Shown piece by piece: positions 22,996-34,566 of a DNA stretch of 64,000 nt. Numbering within the stretch: the stretch's first letter is position 1; each line of letters opens with the position of its first letter. Where the stretch lies: contig VZQC01004530.1 in NCBI GenBank assembly GCA_009823505.1, positions 1,671,641-1,735,640 on the forward strand, read 5' to 3'. The DNA is from Rhizomys pruinosus. Lineage: Eukaryota; Chordata; Mammalia; Rodentia; Spalacidae. A program made the translations under genes and the position numbers. A model generated the notes under the pieces. It saw only the letters and a program-made list of their open reading frames with translations, did no database searches and was not told the origin of the DNA.

Positions 22996-24564
22996 TCGTG
23001 GAGTCAGCCCAAATAGCTCCTGACCCTTCATTTTGGTTGGCAGCCTACCTCCCCCAGCAGAAAGCTGACATGTAATGCTACTAAACTACTCACCAGAAGC
23101 AGGTGACCTCTGACCTTTCCTGAGAGCAGAGAGAAAGAATTCCTCAGGGTGCAACTGTGAGCAGAATGGCCATCTGAGCCTTTACTTGATACCATGCCCT
23201 GGGAGCCCTTGGCGAGACCTTGCAGCTGTGTCCTTTTCACAGCCATCAAAATGGATCCAGAGCTCATGGGGAGCTGGGAATGACAGGAGCTGTCCTGGCA
23301 AAGATGGCTACACTGCATTTTAGGCACATTGTTTTATATGAAAGACCTTCTATGTACAATGCTGTTGACACAGTTCACATAGCCCATACAAGAAGAAAGC
23401 TAGTGTGTGGTATGAGAGACCACTTACGGGCCAGGAACAGGACACAGAGCTGAATGGCCCCAGAGCTTGCCCTCAAGTATCTAGAAGTCTGGGGGAGGGA
23501 TAACCATATGCATAAATCAAGCTTCACACAAGACAGGAAATCTGGAAAGGGTGTTAATGCAGGAATTAATCTGTGACACAGAGCCACAGAAAGCTGCAGA
23601 TATGATCACTTCAGATTGCTACAAAGAAAGGGGAATTTGCATATGAGTGTGCATCTGTGATTAGCAGTAAGCAGAAGACCAACGAAAGGGATGAGAATCA
23701 GCAGGAAGCAGTCCTTGTGAGGTCTCAGCAAGGCATGAGCCAGAATAAGAGTAGTTTGTGGTCAATGGGCAGTGACTCTATAGATGGAACACAAGACTGC
23801 AACTGGTGGGGGCTGGACAGGCAACTTGGGGCTGAATCTGAAATGTCCTCAAAGCCATGTGGCACCTACAGAGGCAGTGGTGGAAATCTTGGGCTTCATG
23901 CAGGGAGGGATTGAGGAAGACACTGGGGAGCAAGGAGTCTGTGTTTTGTAAAATAGGGGGCTTGGATTATGAACCTGGAGGATGGTGCTCTTAATCCTAG
24001 AGGTAAGAAGGACTAAAGAAGGAACAGGAAGATTGAGGAAACAGAAAAAATGAATACTTTGGCATATACTAAATTGATGTATCTTTCCAAATGAGGCCAT
24101 CACACAGATGAGAAAAATAGTCTGTAGTTTATAGAGCAGAGAGTTAACTGTGTTGGCCGCAGTTCTGGGAATGGAGGGTGTATGTTATGGGAAGAGAGGT
24201 CAGAGCACAGCTGCTTACATGAGGGCTAGAGAAAAGAGCCGCAAGAGAAGCAGGAAATGTGCTCAGACTGGGTGAGAGAAGTCACAGGAAAGGGGCACAA
24301 AGAAAAGGTGCAGCCAGCAGTGTCAAATGCTGATGAAGGGTCGAGAAATATGGTGGACAATGGCCAGACATTGTGACCTTAGCAAGAGAGGTGGAAGTAT
24401 GCAAGTAGGCTGCAGAGAGCTGAGCGTGTCCAATGTGAGGAACTTCCAGCATGCTAGTGACAAAGGGCGAACAGACAGGGCCTTGGTCAGCAGTTCTGGG
24501 AGAAGACTGGTCAAGAAAAGAATGAGCTCCCTGACAAGTTATCCAAAACTAAGTGGTCAGCCCT
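22996..24564. other. Unassigned sequence
   Basis: No repeat, exon or RNA gene recognised. Confidence 0.5.
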
Positions 24565-24780
24565 AAACACAAGTATATAGAGCAATACTAAATAGGCTCA
24601 GTAGGTTGTGTGTATATGTGTATGTATGTGTGTTTGTGTGTACATATGTGACAATAATAAACAAAAGGTATTGATATTGAGTGAGTGGGGGAATGTGGAA
24701 AGAACTGGAGGGAGCAAGGGGAAGGATGGAAATGATGTGAATGCAGTACTCATGCATGAAATTCTCAGTTAGGGCTGAGA
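24565..24780 (+). mobile_element. L1 3' UTR terminal fragment
   Basis: 'ggttgtgtgtatatgtgtatgtatg', then 'acaataataaacaaaaggtattgatattgag', then a G-rich purine run and 'gaaatgatgtgaatgcagtactcatgcatgaaattct', the same end sequence as at 13780-13840. Confidence 0.65.
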
Positions 24781-25439
24781 ACTCTGAAGGCTCCTAATTC
24801 TGCATGTAGACCCACCGTGGATTTCTGTGTACATCCCCACCTCCTACAAGAAGAGGCTTCTCAGGTGAGAGTTGGGATATATATGGGTATAACAATAATT
24901 TAATAGGAGTCCATTTATTCTTGGCCCTGATAACACTGACAAGTAAGAGCTTCATCTTGTGAAGTGGGTCTTAAATCCAAGCAGAAAGTGGCTGGTGGCT
25001 CCCAGAACATGTGTGCCACTATTGCACCAGTGGGCATATCTTGCCAGGCCAGTCATTATTATAGTTCTCAGACCTCATGGCTGGGTAAGGTGGATGATGA
25101 TTATGTTTGTCCTCAGGAAGCTTGCATAGCACTTTCCAGCACTATGAAGGTTAGCCAGTAGAGATGAAGCTTCAAGGTCAGCACCAGCTTGAATTCTCCT
25201 TGTTTGTTCTAAAACTCACACTGGTAGTATTTTCAGCAAGTAAGTCTTAATGATAAGTTCTATTACTTATAAGTTCTAGAGGGCAGCCAAGAAGTCAATA
25301 TTGTTGAGGGCCTATGGGATCTCCCTGGTCAGTAAAACAAAAAGACCAAGAGTAGGAGTCCATTCCTGGTATTGAGAGTTTTATTTGTTAGCTATGGTAT
25401 CTGGTAGGAGCTTTGTCCCTCTGTTACAGGATAATTCCA
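24781..25439. other. Unassigned sequence
   Basis: No repeat or exon recognised. Confidence 0.5.
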
Positions 25440-26961
25440 ATTAAACTCTTTTCCCAATTTTTAATTGAGTGTCTGTGCATTTCATATAATAGACCTTAAT
25501 CGAATTTAGAACCCCCTTTTTGCCCTCCCCCATAACCTCCCTACCAGGTTTCAGGTAATCTGTCATATGTGTTTAAGTCCTATCCAGTCAAGCATTTGTA
25601 TCCAGAAGTGCCTTGGTACAAGTTCATCCACTGGAGCCTAGTCAGAATATCTAGAGTCATTCCCTTAAAGAAGTTCTACTCTCCCTCACCCAGCAGTAAT
25701 AAATTTGTCAGTAGTTTCTCAGCTAAGGTTGGGGCCTGCTGTTGATTTCCCCTGTTCCATGCTGGCACTTTGTCTGATTGAGTTGGCATGTGTGCTATTC
25801 ATGAGCAAGTTCCCAGAGGCCTGAAAGGCTGTTTCTTTATGTTCATGCACCAACTCTGACTCGTACAATCTTTCTGCCCCCTTTTCTGCAATGGTCCCTG
25901 AGCCATGGGTAGCTGAGGTTTTAGTATAGGAGTCCTATCCAGGAACACACACTCTACAGTGTCTTATTCTCTAAAACTTAGCCAGTTGTGACATTCTGTA
26001 TACATTATACTCTGTCGTATGAGGCAGCTTTGTTCTGTAGAGTTGAGGATTTATTAGTATTCTCTCTACTCCCTGCTCTGTCATGTTCTATAAGCCTTAG
26101 GTATAGAGATTCCACTGTAGATGTGCCACTTAGGGCTGGGCATCTTTCAGACACATATTCTTTGTGTGCGACCAGTTGTGGAACTCCATAATGTCCTCCA
26201 TCTTTTGCAAAAAAAAAAGCATCTTTGATTTTGATGAGTGATATATGGTATACTTGTCTATAAATGTAAGGATCCATATTTAGCATACAGTACGAAATTT
26301 AATTTGTTTGGAGATATGACAGAGAAAGGGTTTTCTCTGTGATCTATGGGCATCTTCCACCATGTGTATTTGGCTATATTTACAATGTCACCTATGAGGT
26401 TCCCACCCATTGAGAGGGTTTTAAGTCCAATTAAATATCTGTTTATTACCCTTAGATAAAAGTGCCACTATTGCACAAATAAGAGATAGCTTTCTGTATC
26501 AATTACTGTTATTAGGCTGGACCATAAATCCCTTATATGTATATATTTTAGGAAGCTTCTATTTACTATGTGTCCATAAGGCTTTTTCAAAAGATCTTTA
26601 GCTTAGTTATCCCTCCCCATATTCTCCCCTCCCCTTCACCCTCTCATCCCTCACTCCATTTAACCCTTCCTGTTCCATTATTCCTTTCTCCCTTATAACA
26701 CTGCATTGCAATTCTCCTCCTATTAAAGATTAGCCCACCCCATGTCTCCTTACCTCTATGGGTTTCCTGACCTCTATTGTTTTTTTTTTTCCAAATGAAA
26801 CACACCTATATAGAGATTCAAAATAGCATAAATATGAGAGAGAGACCATGCATGCAACCTTTGTCTTTCTGGGTGACTGACTTAGGATGATTGTTTTCAG
26901 CTCTATCCAGTTCCTTGAGAATTTCATAAATTAATTTTTCCTTTTAAAAATATTATTTATC

Positions 26962-27218
26962 GGGCTGGAGAGATGGCTTAGCGGTTAAGAGCGCCGACCG
27001 CTCTTGCAGAGGACCCGGGTTCAATCCCCAGCACCCACATGGCGGCCGAGAACCGTCCAAAACTCCAATTCCAGGAGAACTCCAGTTCCAGGGGAATCTG
27101 ACACCCTCTTCTGACCTCCGCGGCATTGCACGACACGGGTGCACAAACTTGCATGCAGACAGTACATTCATTCACATACAGAAATAATAAAAAAATTAAT
27201 AAAAAAAATTAAAAAAAA
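26962..27218 (+). mobile_element. B2 SINE (first of two at the same target)
   Basis: Full-length B2 from 'gggctggagagatggcttagcgg' to its A-rich tail. The box A-like 'tggcttagcggttaaga' and box B-like 'ggttcaatcccc' internal promoter motifs are intact. Flanked by 'tattatttatc' at 26951-26961 and 27219-27229. Confidence 0.93.
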
Positions 27219-27231
27219 TATTATTTATCAT

Positions 27232-27473
27232 GGGGGCTGGAGAGATAGCCTAGCAGTTAAGAGTTCCAACTGCTCTTGCAGAGGACCCAGGTTCGATCCC
27301 CAGCACCCACGTGGTGGCTGAGAACCATCTGTAACTCCAATTCCAGGAGAACTCCAGTTCCAGGGGAATCTGACACCCTCTTCTGACCTCCGCAGCATTG
27401 CACGACACGGGTGCAGAGACATGCAGGCAGTACATTCATACACATAAAAATAAATAAATAAAAATTAAAAATA
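27232..27473 (+). mobile_element. B2 SINE (second at the same target)
   Basis: Full-length B2 in the same orientation. Flanked by 'tattatttatcat' at 27219-27231 and 27474-27486. Box B-like 'ggttcgatcccc' is intact. Confidence 0.93.
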
Positions 27474-27479
27474 TATTAT

Positions 27480-27675
27480 TTATCATTTTTATTTTGTGTA
27501 TGAGTATACTGCCTGCATGTGTGTAAGTGCACCCAGTCAGAAGAAAGCATTGGATTCGCCTGAAACTGGAGTTACAACAACTGTTGGGTGTCATGTGGGT
27601 GCTGAGAATTGACCCCAGGTCCTCTGCAAGAGCAGTCAGTCCTCTTAACCACTGATCTATCTCTCTGGCCCCATA
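27480..27675 (-). mobile_element. Older B2 SINE
   Basis: Reverse B2: 'tttattttgtgtatgagtatactgcctgcatgtgtg' at the tail side and 'ctgcaagagcagtcagtcctcttaaccactgatctatctctctggcccc' at the 5' side. The two younger B2s entered at its left (tail) edge. Confidence 0.85.
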
Positions 27676-28184
27676 AATTCATTTATTTCAACAGCTGAAT
27701 AAAATTCCATTGTGTAAATGTATCATATTTTCATTATCCATTCATCAGTTGATGGTTATTTCTATTTCCTGGCTACTATGAATAGAGCAGCAATGAACAC
27801 AGATGAGCAGGTATCTCTGAGGCAGACTACAGAGTCTTTTTGGTTCATGCCCAAGAATAGTATGATCTATTTGTAGCTCTTTATGAAACTTCCACATTGA
27901 TTTCCATTGTGGCTGCACCAGTTTAAAAATCAGAGAATAAGTGTTCCTCCCCAGCACTTGTCATCCTGTTTCTTTGATCTTAGTCATTCTGAATGGAATA
28001 AGATGAAACCTCAAAATCATTTCTACTTGCATTTCCCTGATGGGTAAAGATGTTGAACATTTAAAAAAATATTTCTTAGCCATTTGAGTTTCATAATTTG
28101 AGGTTTGAGAATTCTCTGTTTACAGTCTTGTCTCACTTTTTAATTGGGTTGTTTGGTTTGTTTGTTTAGTTTTTTAATTATTTT

Positions 28185-28382
28185 ATTATTTTTATTTTAT
28201 GCTTATGAATGTATCACCTTCATGTGTGTAGGTTCACCCATGTCATGTACTGCCTTGTGACACAAGAGAGCATTGAATCCATGGAATTATAGTTGCTAAC
28301 TGCCAGGTTGGTGCATAGAATAGAACATGGGTCCGCTGCAAAAGCACCAGTGCTTTTAACCACTGAAGCATCTCTCCAGTCC
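28185..28382 (-). mobile_element. Older B2 SINE
   Basis: Reverse B2, ending 'gcttttaaccactgaagcatctctccagtccc'. The flanks 'tttgtttagttttttaa' (left) and 'tgttgtttagtttttga' (right) give a likely target duplication 'tttagtttttt/a'. Confidence 0.8.
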
Positions 28383-28434
28383 CTGTTGTTTAGTTTTTGA
28401 GTTCATTGTATAGTCCTCCCAAGACTCAAGTATA

Positions 28435-28925
28435 ATTGTAGAAGAGGTGGCTGAAAAATTATAAGATCCTGGATGAATAAAAGGAAACAGGACAGTTGCA
28501 CATAGAAACCCACAGTGCTTATGATAGCATTGCCAAGAACTGCTTAAGCCTAAGTCAGACCAAAACCCAGTATGGATAGGGGAGGTGGGTAAGAAGCCCC
28601 AGCTGGAGCTGAGGATCTACTGCAATTGACAACTGCTGGGAAAGGGAATGCCAGTTTTTTTTTACAGGGTATCACAGGGTATACTGACCAACCTCCTGGG
28701 GATGGACCCATACTCAACAGCACTTGGGGAACACAAATTAGACTCCATAGGTCTTAAAAACACAATAGAGGACAAGAAGTGAGGATGAGTAGGGAGGTGG
28801 TCTGGATCTGAGAGAACAGAGGGGGAAGGGTCTGAATATTACCAAAATATATGTGAAATTCTCAAAGAATCCGTGAAAATATTTAGAAAATAAATTCTCA
28901 AAAAATAAAACATTAAATTATAAAA
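28435..28925 (+). mobile_element. L1 3' UTR fragment, plus orientation
   Basis: Shares a block order with 53000-53425 (agacc-aaaaccca, caattgaca-ctgctg, acccata-ctcaacagcacttgg-gaacacaaattaga, then an A-rich end). This is typical of old L1 3' UTRs. Confidence 0.6.
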
Positions 28926-30765
28926 AAAGAAGAAAGAGCTGGGGCAGGTGCTATGCTAGAGATCTAGTACATTTCTCAGATGCCTCCTGTGAGGCAGAAG
29001 CACTGGAGCAGTCTGGCCTGGTGGTTTACAGGATGCTAAATAAGCCTAGATTAGCTTCCTGATAGAAGAGTGAACATGGCTGATGTCAGTGCCCCTAGCA
29101 CCTTACCTACAAGCTCCACCTTTCCGTAGCCCTGGGGCCCAGAGCAGAAACTAATTAGAGAGAAAATCCTGAAAGAACAGAACATGCCTGAAGCCAACAG
29201 GGCTTCTGGAGCCCTGGGAGGGGTCTCAAGTCGCCGATTCTGCTCTGATCCCCTGAGGAGCAGGTCCATCCTATGCACCTTCTCTGCACAGCCGCCATGG
29301 TGAGGGACAGCTCATTCCACCTAAAAATGAAGAAAATGAGGCTCCTCGAGAGGAAGCCAGGCATTTCTTCCAGGGTTGCAGGAATAATCTTGTGTTCAGT
29401 CAGGCTGTAGAGGCTCAGCAAGTCTCCAAAGAAGACATAACCAGACAGAGCCTAATCCCCTACCCTGATCCAGCCTTCTACTTCGTGGAGCCAAGTTTCA
29501 GCCTGAGGGAGAGTAATGGGGGAGGGGGACCTTTGTGGGTCCCCTGAGTAACAAGCTAAGCTGATCAGCAGAGGAAGGGAGAGGGTGATAAGGAGACAGA
29601 TGGAGAAGTGATCCTTGGTGCACTCAGAAGAGGACCGTAGTCAAACAGCTGTGACCCAGAGCCTTTCAGCTCCACAGTGCTTCACAGCATTCTGTCTGAG
29701 AAGCAAGGGAATTCCTACTGGGATTTAGTCCTTACTGTAGAAACCACAGCACTCATGCTTTTTCTCACTTAAAGGTAACACCAGAGAGCAAAACAGATCA
29801 GTTTATACGGATGAATCCTTTTATCAGGTGGAGGATCCTGTCCTTATCTCTGCCTAGCTGCCCAAACTGGGCATCTGCCACCCTAGATGCTCTCTGCACA
29901 TGTGGATTTGGTTCACATTCAGTTCATTTTCCACCATAAGATTTTAGGATGAGGTCGTTTAACTAGCAGCAAGGACAGCTCTGGTTTCAGCTGCCACTTC
30001 TGACAAAGGCATTACCAGCTTCATCTATCAGCATCATGTCCTATAGGCATAACACCCTGTCAGCACATTTTATCATTCAGCCTCCCTGAAGCCAACCTGG
30101 CTATGGTATCCAGTAAGTGGGCTCCATGCTGGCTGGCTGTGGTCTTAACAGACAGCCTGCATGGGCCATTCTATGGAACACAGTGCAATGGCTAATAGAG
30201 GCTCAGCATCCGTCTACAACAGCCATGTCCCTCTGTGAAAGGAACTATGATCCCACAGAACCTCTGAACCTCACAGCCCATGGCAAGGTCCTGGAGGCAG
30301 GGGAGGGATGCACATACCTGTGAGTCAGAACAGATTGCAGATGAGAAACCCAATCTTTACTTACCTCACAATCCTGTCTCCCCATCCCCTTCTTATACCC
30401 CAGGGCCGAAGAACTTATCAGTCAATCAAAGTACTCTGAATCATAGCCTGAATAGACATGCTGGATTGTGAGGGAGAAAGGTTTGATTTCTGTGGGTCAG
30501 TTAACCGTGCAGAAATGGAGCCACTTCCTGTGGACTGGGAGCCTGGAGCTGCAGACTACCTTTATGCCCACCCATGATGCTATTGTTGACACACAACTGT
30601 TTGGGGAAGCAGGTATGCTCATTACTAATTGCTGTGCCCCTCATAGAAACTTACAAACAATAAGCATTTATCAACAGCCTCAAGAGATTATTCTAGACAG
30701 GAGGGTGGGGCCAAGGGTCAAATCAAATAGCACCTTCTCTGTTATAGAAAACATAGCAACAGCCC
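28926..30765. other. Unassigned sequence
   Basis: No repeat or exon recognised in about 1.8 kb. It lies within 3 kb downstream (gene sense) of the SH3RF exon and is presumably intronic. Confidence 0.5.
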
Positions 30766-31136
30766 TGTGCTGGTTAGTATTGTCAACATGACACATTCTA
30801 GGGTCACCTGGGAAGAAGGAATCTCAGTTGAAGATCACCTGGGAAGAAGGAATCTCAGTTGAAGATCACCTGTGAGAGAATGTCTGATACCTGATGTGGG
30901 AGGGCCCAGACTACTGTGGCCAGCAGCATCCCCCAGCAGGTGGGCTGGGCTGCATAGGAAAGCAAGCTGAGTATGAGACAAGAGAAAGTCAACAGTGCTC
31001 CTCCATGGCTTCTGATCCAGTTCTTGCTGGAGCTCCTGCTCTGACTTTCCTCAGTGATGGATGGTGACCTAGATGTGTAAACCACATAACCCTTTCTTCA
31101 TCCAAGTTGCTTTTATTTGTGGTGTTTACTCTAACA
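30766..31136 (+). mobile_element. Solo LTR, MaLR-like, with 31-bp internal duplication
   Basis: Begins TGTGCTGGTTAG and ends CTCTAACA. It carries the block order of the 19821 and 34567 LTRs. Two perfect 31-bp units (30804-30834 and 30835-30865, each starting tcacctgggaagaagg) lie in tandem near its 5' end. Confidence 0.75.
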
Positions 31137-31289
31137 AGAGAAAGCGAAGTAGAACAAGCCCTAAGGGCTGTTCATGGGCAGGGCAGAAGAGCCTGCAGGT
31201 CATAGCAACAAACACTCCAGACACCATAGTGTGCTGCAGACTGAGGGTGAGACCAGAATTGGTATTTGTGCTGGTAAAAATGTAGGATG

Positions 31290-31498
31290 CAGGGGCTGGA
31301 GAGATGGCTTAGCAGTTAAGAGCACTGACTGCTCTTGCAGAGGAACCAGGTTAAATTTCCAGCACCCACATGGTGACTAAGAACCGTCTAATCCTAGCAC
31401 TCGGGAGACAAGTGGATCTCTGAGTTCAAAGCCAGCCTGGTCTACAGAGTGACTTCCAGGACAGCTGGGGCTATATGGAGACCCTGTCTCACAAAAAA
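31290..31498 (+). mobile_element. Chimeric B2-B1 SINE
   Basis: Positions 31290-31388 are a B2 5' half (ggggctggagagatggcttagc to ggtgactaagaaccgtct). It changes without a gap to a B1 body (ctaatcctagcactcggga to gaccctgtctcac) and ends in an A-rich tail. Short similar octamers flank the whole unit ('aggatgca' before, 'aagatgca' after), which suggests one insertion of a chimeric RNA or cDNA. Confidence 0.8.
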
Positions 31499-31507
31499 AT
31501 AAAGATG

Positions 31508-31554
31508 CAAGGGAGGGAGGGAGGGAGGGAGTGAGGGAGGGAGGAAAAGAGAGG

Positions 31555-31595
<41 letters not shown>

Positions 31596-31597
31596 GT
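31508..31597. repeat. (GGGA)n / (GA)n purine tract
   Basis: About 90 bases of almost pure purine (ggga units then ga units), 145 bp from the exon donor in the SH3RF intron. It explains the Leu/Ser-rich tail of the long minus-strand frame that overlaps the exon. Confidence 0.95.
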
Positions 31598-31741
31598 GCT
31601 CAATAGTGGGTCATGAGGAGGCCCCAGCAGTTCCAGAGTGGCCTTCTTTATGACAGTCCAAGAATCCAGGCTGCTAGGCACAGAAGTGAGCACAGGACCC
31701 CAGAGAATCCATGGACACTGGCCCTGGACTACGTGTGTTAC

Positions 31742-32101
31742 CTGGGTGGGTGCGGCACAGGACAGATGGGCAAGCTCCCCAATCCTGGCTGCGGCGCGTG
31801 GGTCACTGGAGCTGATCAACACTGGAGCACTGATTTCCATGGAGTGCCTGTGGCTGGCAGCCTGTGAGGATTTGTGTGTCACGCTGAGTGCAGTGAAGGA
31901 GTGGCGTTTCTTGGCATTCTTCTTGCTGTCCACACGCCGTTGAAAGGCACTGACTGCCCCTGAGCTACTTAGGGTGGAACCTGAAGCCATACTGGCCACC
32001 GTGCTGGAGTCAGAGACCAAGAGGGCATCACAGCGGTATGGGGTGGCGGCGGCAGAGCACGGCTTGTCCATCTCTATGAGCTGCTTGGCAGAGTCGTTGA
32101 G
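31742..32101 (-). CDS. SH3RF3: Internal coding exon of an SH3RF/POSH-family E3 ligase, most like SH3RF3 (partial)
   Basis: SH3RF proteins are RING-finger E3 ligases and scaffolds with four SH3 domains, acting in JNK/Rac signalling. This exon encodes 120 complete codons (LNDSAKQLIEMDKPCS... to ...HLSCAAPTQ) of the Ser-rich linker between SH3 domains. The family signature HRHSMEIS-APVLISSSDP-AARI lies at residues 84-107, with a basic-Ser motif KKRHSFT at 64-70. Splice signals are good: on the minus strand the acceptor is a pyrimidine tract ending gtctag|CTC, and the donor is CAG|GTAACA. The exon is phase 0 at both ends and has no stop. SH3RF1 has a related but less similar segment, so SH3RF3 is the best assignment from memory. 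An open frame continues past the donor into the GA repeat, but that part is intronic. No RING or SH3 exon was found elsewhere in the window. Confidence 0.87.
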
Positions 32102-34566
32102 CTAGACGGAAAAAGGGAGAAGGAGCTTCATTATGCCAATGTCAGCTGCCCTCCATCCTGCTCTCTGCCTCTCAGCCCTGCTCTAAGTGCCCACTTAGAA
32201 AATGATATGTTAACACTATCAGATCTTTCTCCCTGTGGCTTCTACCATGGGTTTGTTCAGGAAACTAGAAAGGCCTTTTGTGGGTTTCACTGAAAAAGAT
32301 TCTGGGGTCACTCAAAGGCACAGAAGGTATGGGGAGGGCTGTCGACCTTGACCCTTACATTTCTCAATAGCTTGCCTGTTCTGGGCACAATGTGAAGCCC
32401 TATGGAGAGGTGAGACAAAACACTAAGAAACGAAGGGAGCTTTGGCTAGAACTGCTAGTCCTGCGTGGAATGCAATGGGCTCCTGCCTGTCTTATAACTG
32501 CTGGCCTCAGAGGGGAACTTGAGGCCTGTGAACCAATGTATGTTCTTAACCATGTTGATTCTCATGGCTAAGACTCTACTGAGGTTGGCAGGAGCCATAG
32601 ATCTTTACAGTAATGGCTTCACCTTAGGCTGACCAGTCCCAGACCCGAATAGGTCCTGTGAGGTCAGTACCTATCTTCTCAAGCCAGTCAGCAAGGGCTT
32701 AGTGTGTAATTCCTCCCCATGTCTCCTTCCATCCTACCAAACAGCAGGTGCTTTTCACAATTAAGTTTGCCCTTGACAAAAGTCTGGTCTGGAGTGGCAT
32801 CTGGAAAAGAAAGATAAGGGTCCTAACTCATGAGCAACTTGTGATACCTGGAAATGAAAACCCTAGGCAGTGGAACCAGGCCTCTCTCAGGGCTGGGCAA
32901 TTACCTAATGGCACAAGAATGGGGCATGTCAGCATACTGAGGAGGGTTGGCCAATAAGCCAAGCAGCCCTCATGGGTACCGGTGAGGGAAGAAGAGGTCC
33001 TTACATCTGTTTGGGGGGGTCTAGTGGGGTTCAGGTTGATGAGAGACCAGTTCTTTGTACACAAAAGACAACTCTACTACTAGAAGATATTCCATGACAT
33101 CCATAGATGTCATCGGTGGCCGTATTTGGAACAATAGAAATTCATACCTATAAGGGAATTGGCAGTCCTTTAACAGAATGAAAGAGTGAGAACTGTTTAT
33201 ATGTATACAGAGTAGCTAGAAGGAAAATATGATGCTAGAATCAGTTTGGGATCCCCACAAGACAGGTTAAACAAATGTCACAAGTAAACATTAGATCTGT
33301 ACAGTGCTGTGCTTTCTATCTCGTCTTTTCAGAAATAGAAATTGTTGAGTAAATGCCAGCTGGCCCTTTGAGTAGAGCCATCTTGGAGCACACAGAAGAA
33401 ACATGGAGCTCAGTGTCACTGTGCATTCTCCTCGCCAAACAGAAACTGTGGAGGTATTCTGAGTACAAGAGGGGACAGCATATTCATCTACCAGGGTAGT
33501 CATTTGGAGGTTAGGGTCCACATGGTTCCTGGTAGGGTGACTCTAGGTGCTACTATAGGTGCCCTGGAGGCTGGAACAGACATGGGGTATTCCAGACAAA
33601 TGAGTTTCCAGAAACTGCAGGTAAGCCTTTACTGGGCAGTTGGATGCATTCATGGGAAAGAATGGTTGAGGGGGCCTGGGAGGGTACTTGAGACTCAGAA
33701 GGAAAAAGCAGAGTTCCATGGGTTAAGGAAATTCAAGAGAGGAGTATCAGGCCGGACCAGTGTGGCCCAGCCTTGGACTCCCAAGGCACCTGAACAGGAG
33801 CCCTGCCCCCAATCCCCTGCCTCCTCAGGCCAACTAAGCAGAAGCATATAAGGCATATGACTACATCCTCTGACAAGCCTCATGATAGGCTGGTCCTAGG
33901 CAGGACCCATACAACTGCAGAGTGAACCTCATTACCACTGGGGCAAAGTCAAGGTATCAGGCCTGGCAGGGGAAATCATAATCCAGCAAGGAGTCAAAGG
34001 AGTTATCAGAATCTCCTGGCAGCCACCACTCAGAGGAGCACTGCTGGAGCACCTCTGGGAATTAGAACAGTCACAGAAGCCTTAAGGCACCTCTCCCTGA
34101 GAGAAGGGAGCTACTTCTTGGCTGCCTCTGCTCTCCCAGGCTGGGTGAATGCTCATTGAGAAATGTAAGGGTCAAGGTCGACAGCCCTCCCCATACCTTC
34201 CTGTACCCACAGCCTGGCTCAACGTTTCTGCCTTCAGACCTGCCCTACCCAGCATACTGTGGCATTTCCATTACAAATTTCTGTTTCTCTGAGGGAGGGT
34301 ATGAAAACTTACTCCAGACGCCAGCCAAATGCTTGTGGTCTTCACTCAGCCTTATTTCCTTTGAAATGTTTCCTCTAATTAGGACAGCTGTTTTGCTCTG
34401 ATTTATGGCTTTATTCAGTGGTTTCCTCAAAGTGGCTTCTCAAAGAACAAACCCGAAGCCACCTGGGACACCTAAACACCCGGGAGCCGGTCTCCCAGAC
34501 CAGGGTAAGGTTCCACACCTTGTCCAGCAGTGCCCCAAGGAAGACCCATAAATAGGATGTTATGTT
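32102..34566. other. Intronic sequence upstream of the exon (gene sense); no repeat recognised
   Basis: Adjoins the splice acceptor. About 2.4 kb without a recognisable transposon, which is unusual for this window and could hold constrained intronic sequence. Frames of 60-115 codons (for example 33504-33851) show no known domain. Confidence 0.45.

Larger units (their letters stand above)
25440..28430 (-). mobile_element. L1 (3' UTR and ORF2 C-terminal part) with several B2 insertions
   Basis: Minus-strand L1. The 3' UTR (about 25440-26720) is followed by decayed ORF2 sequence recognisable on the complement of 26830-26945, 27675-28160 and 28385-28430 (FSRNWIELKTI, KLVQPQWKSMWKF). B2 SINEs at about 26962-27218, 27232-27473, 27480-27675 and 28185-28382 interrupt it. 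Confidence 0.75.

Noticed and set aside
26962..27473. B2 SINEs as tRNA genes
   Set aside because: Box A/B-like motifs are inherited from the tRNA ancestor of B2. The units have SINE bodies, A-tails and target duplications and do not fold as complete tRNAs.
31442..31741. Continuation of the minus-strand frame past the SH3RF exon
   Set aside because: A strong GTAA donor ends the exon at 31742. The extension runs into the GA-rich repeat and B1 sequence and gives only low-complexity Leu/Ser/Pro.
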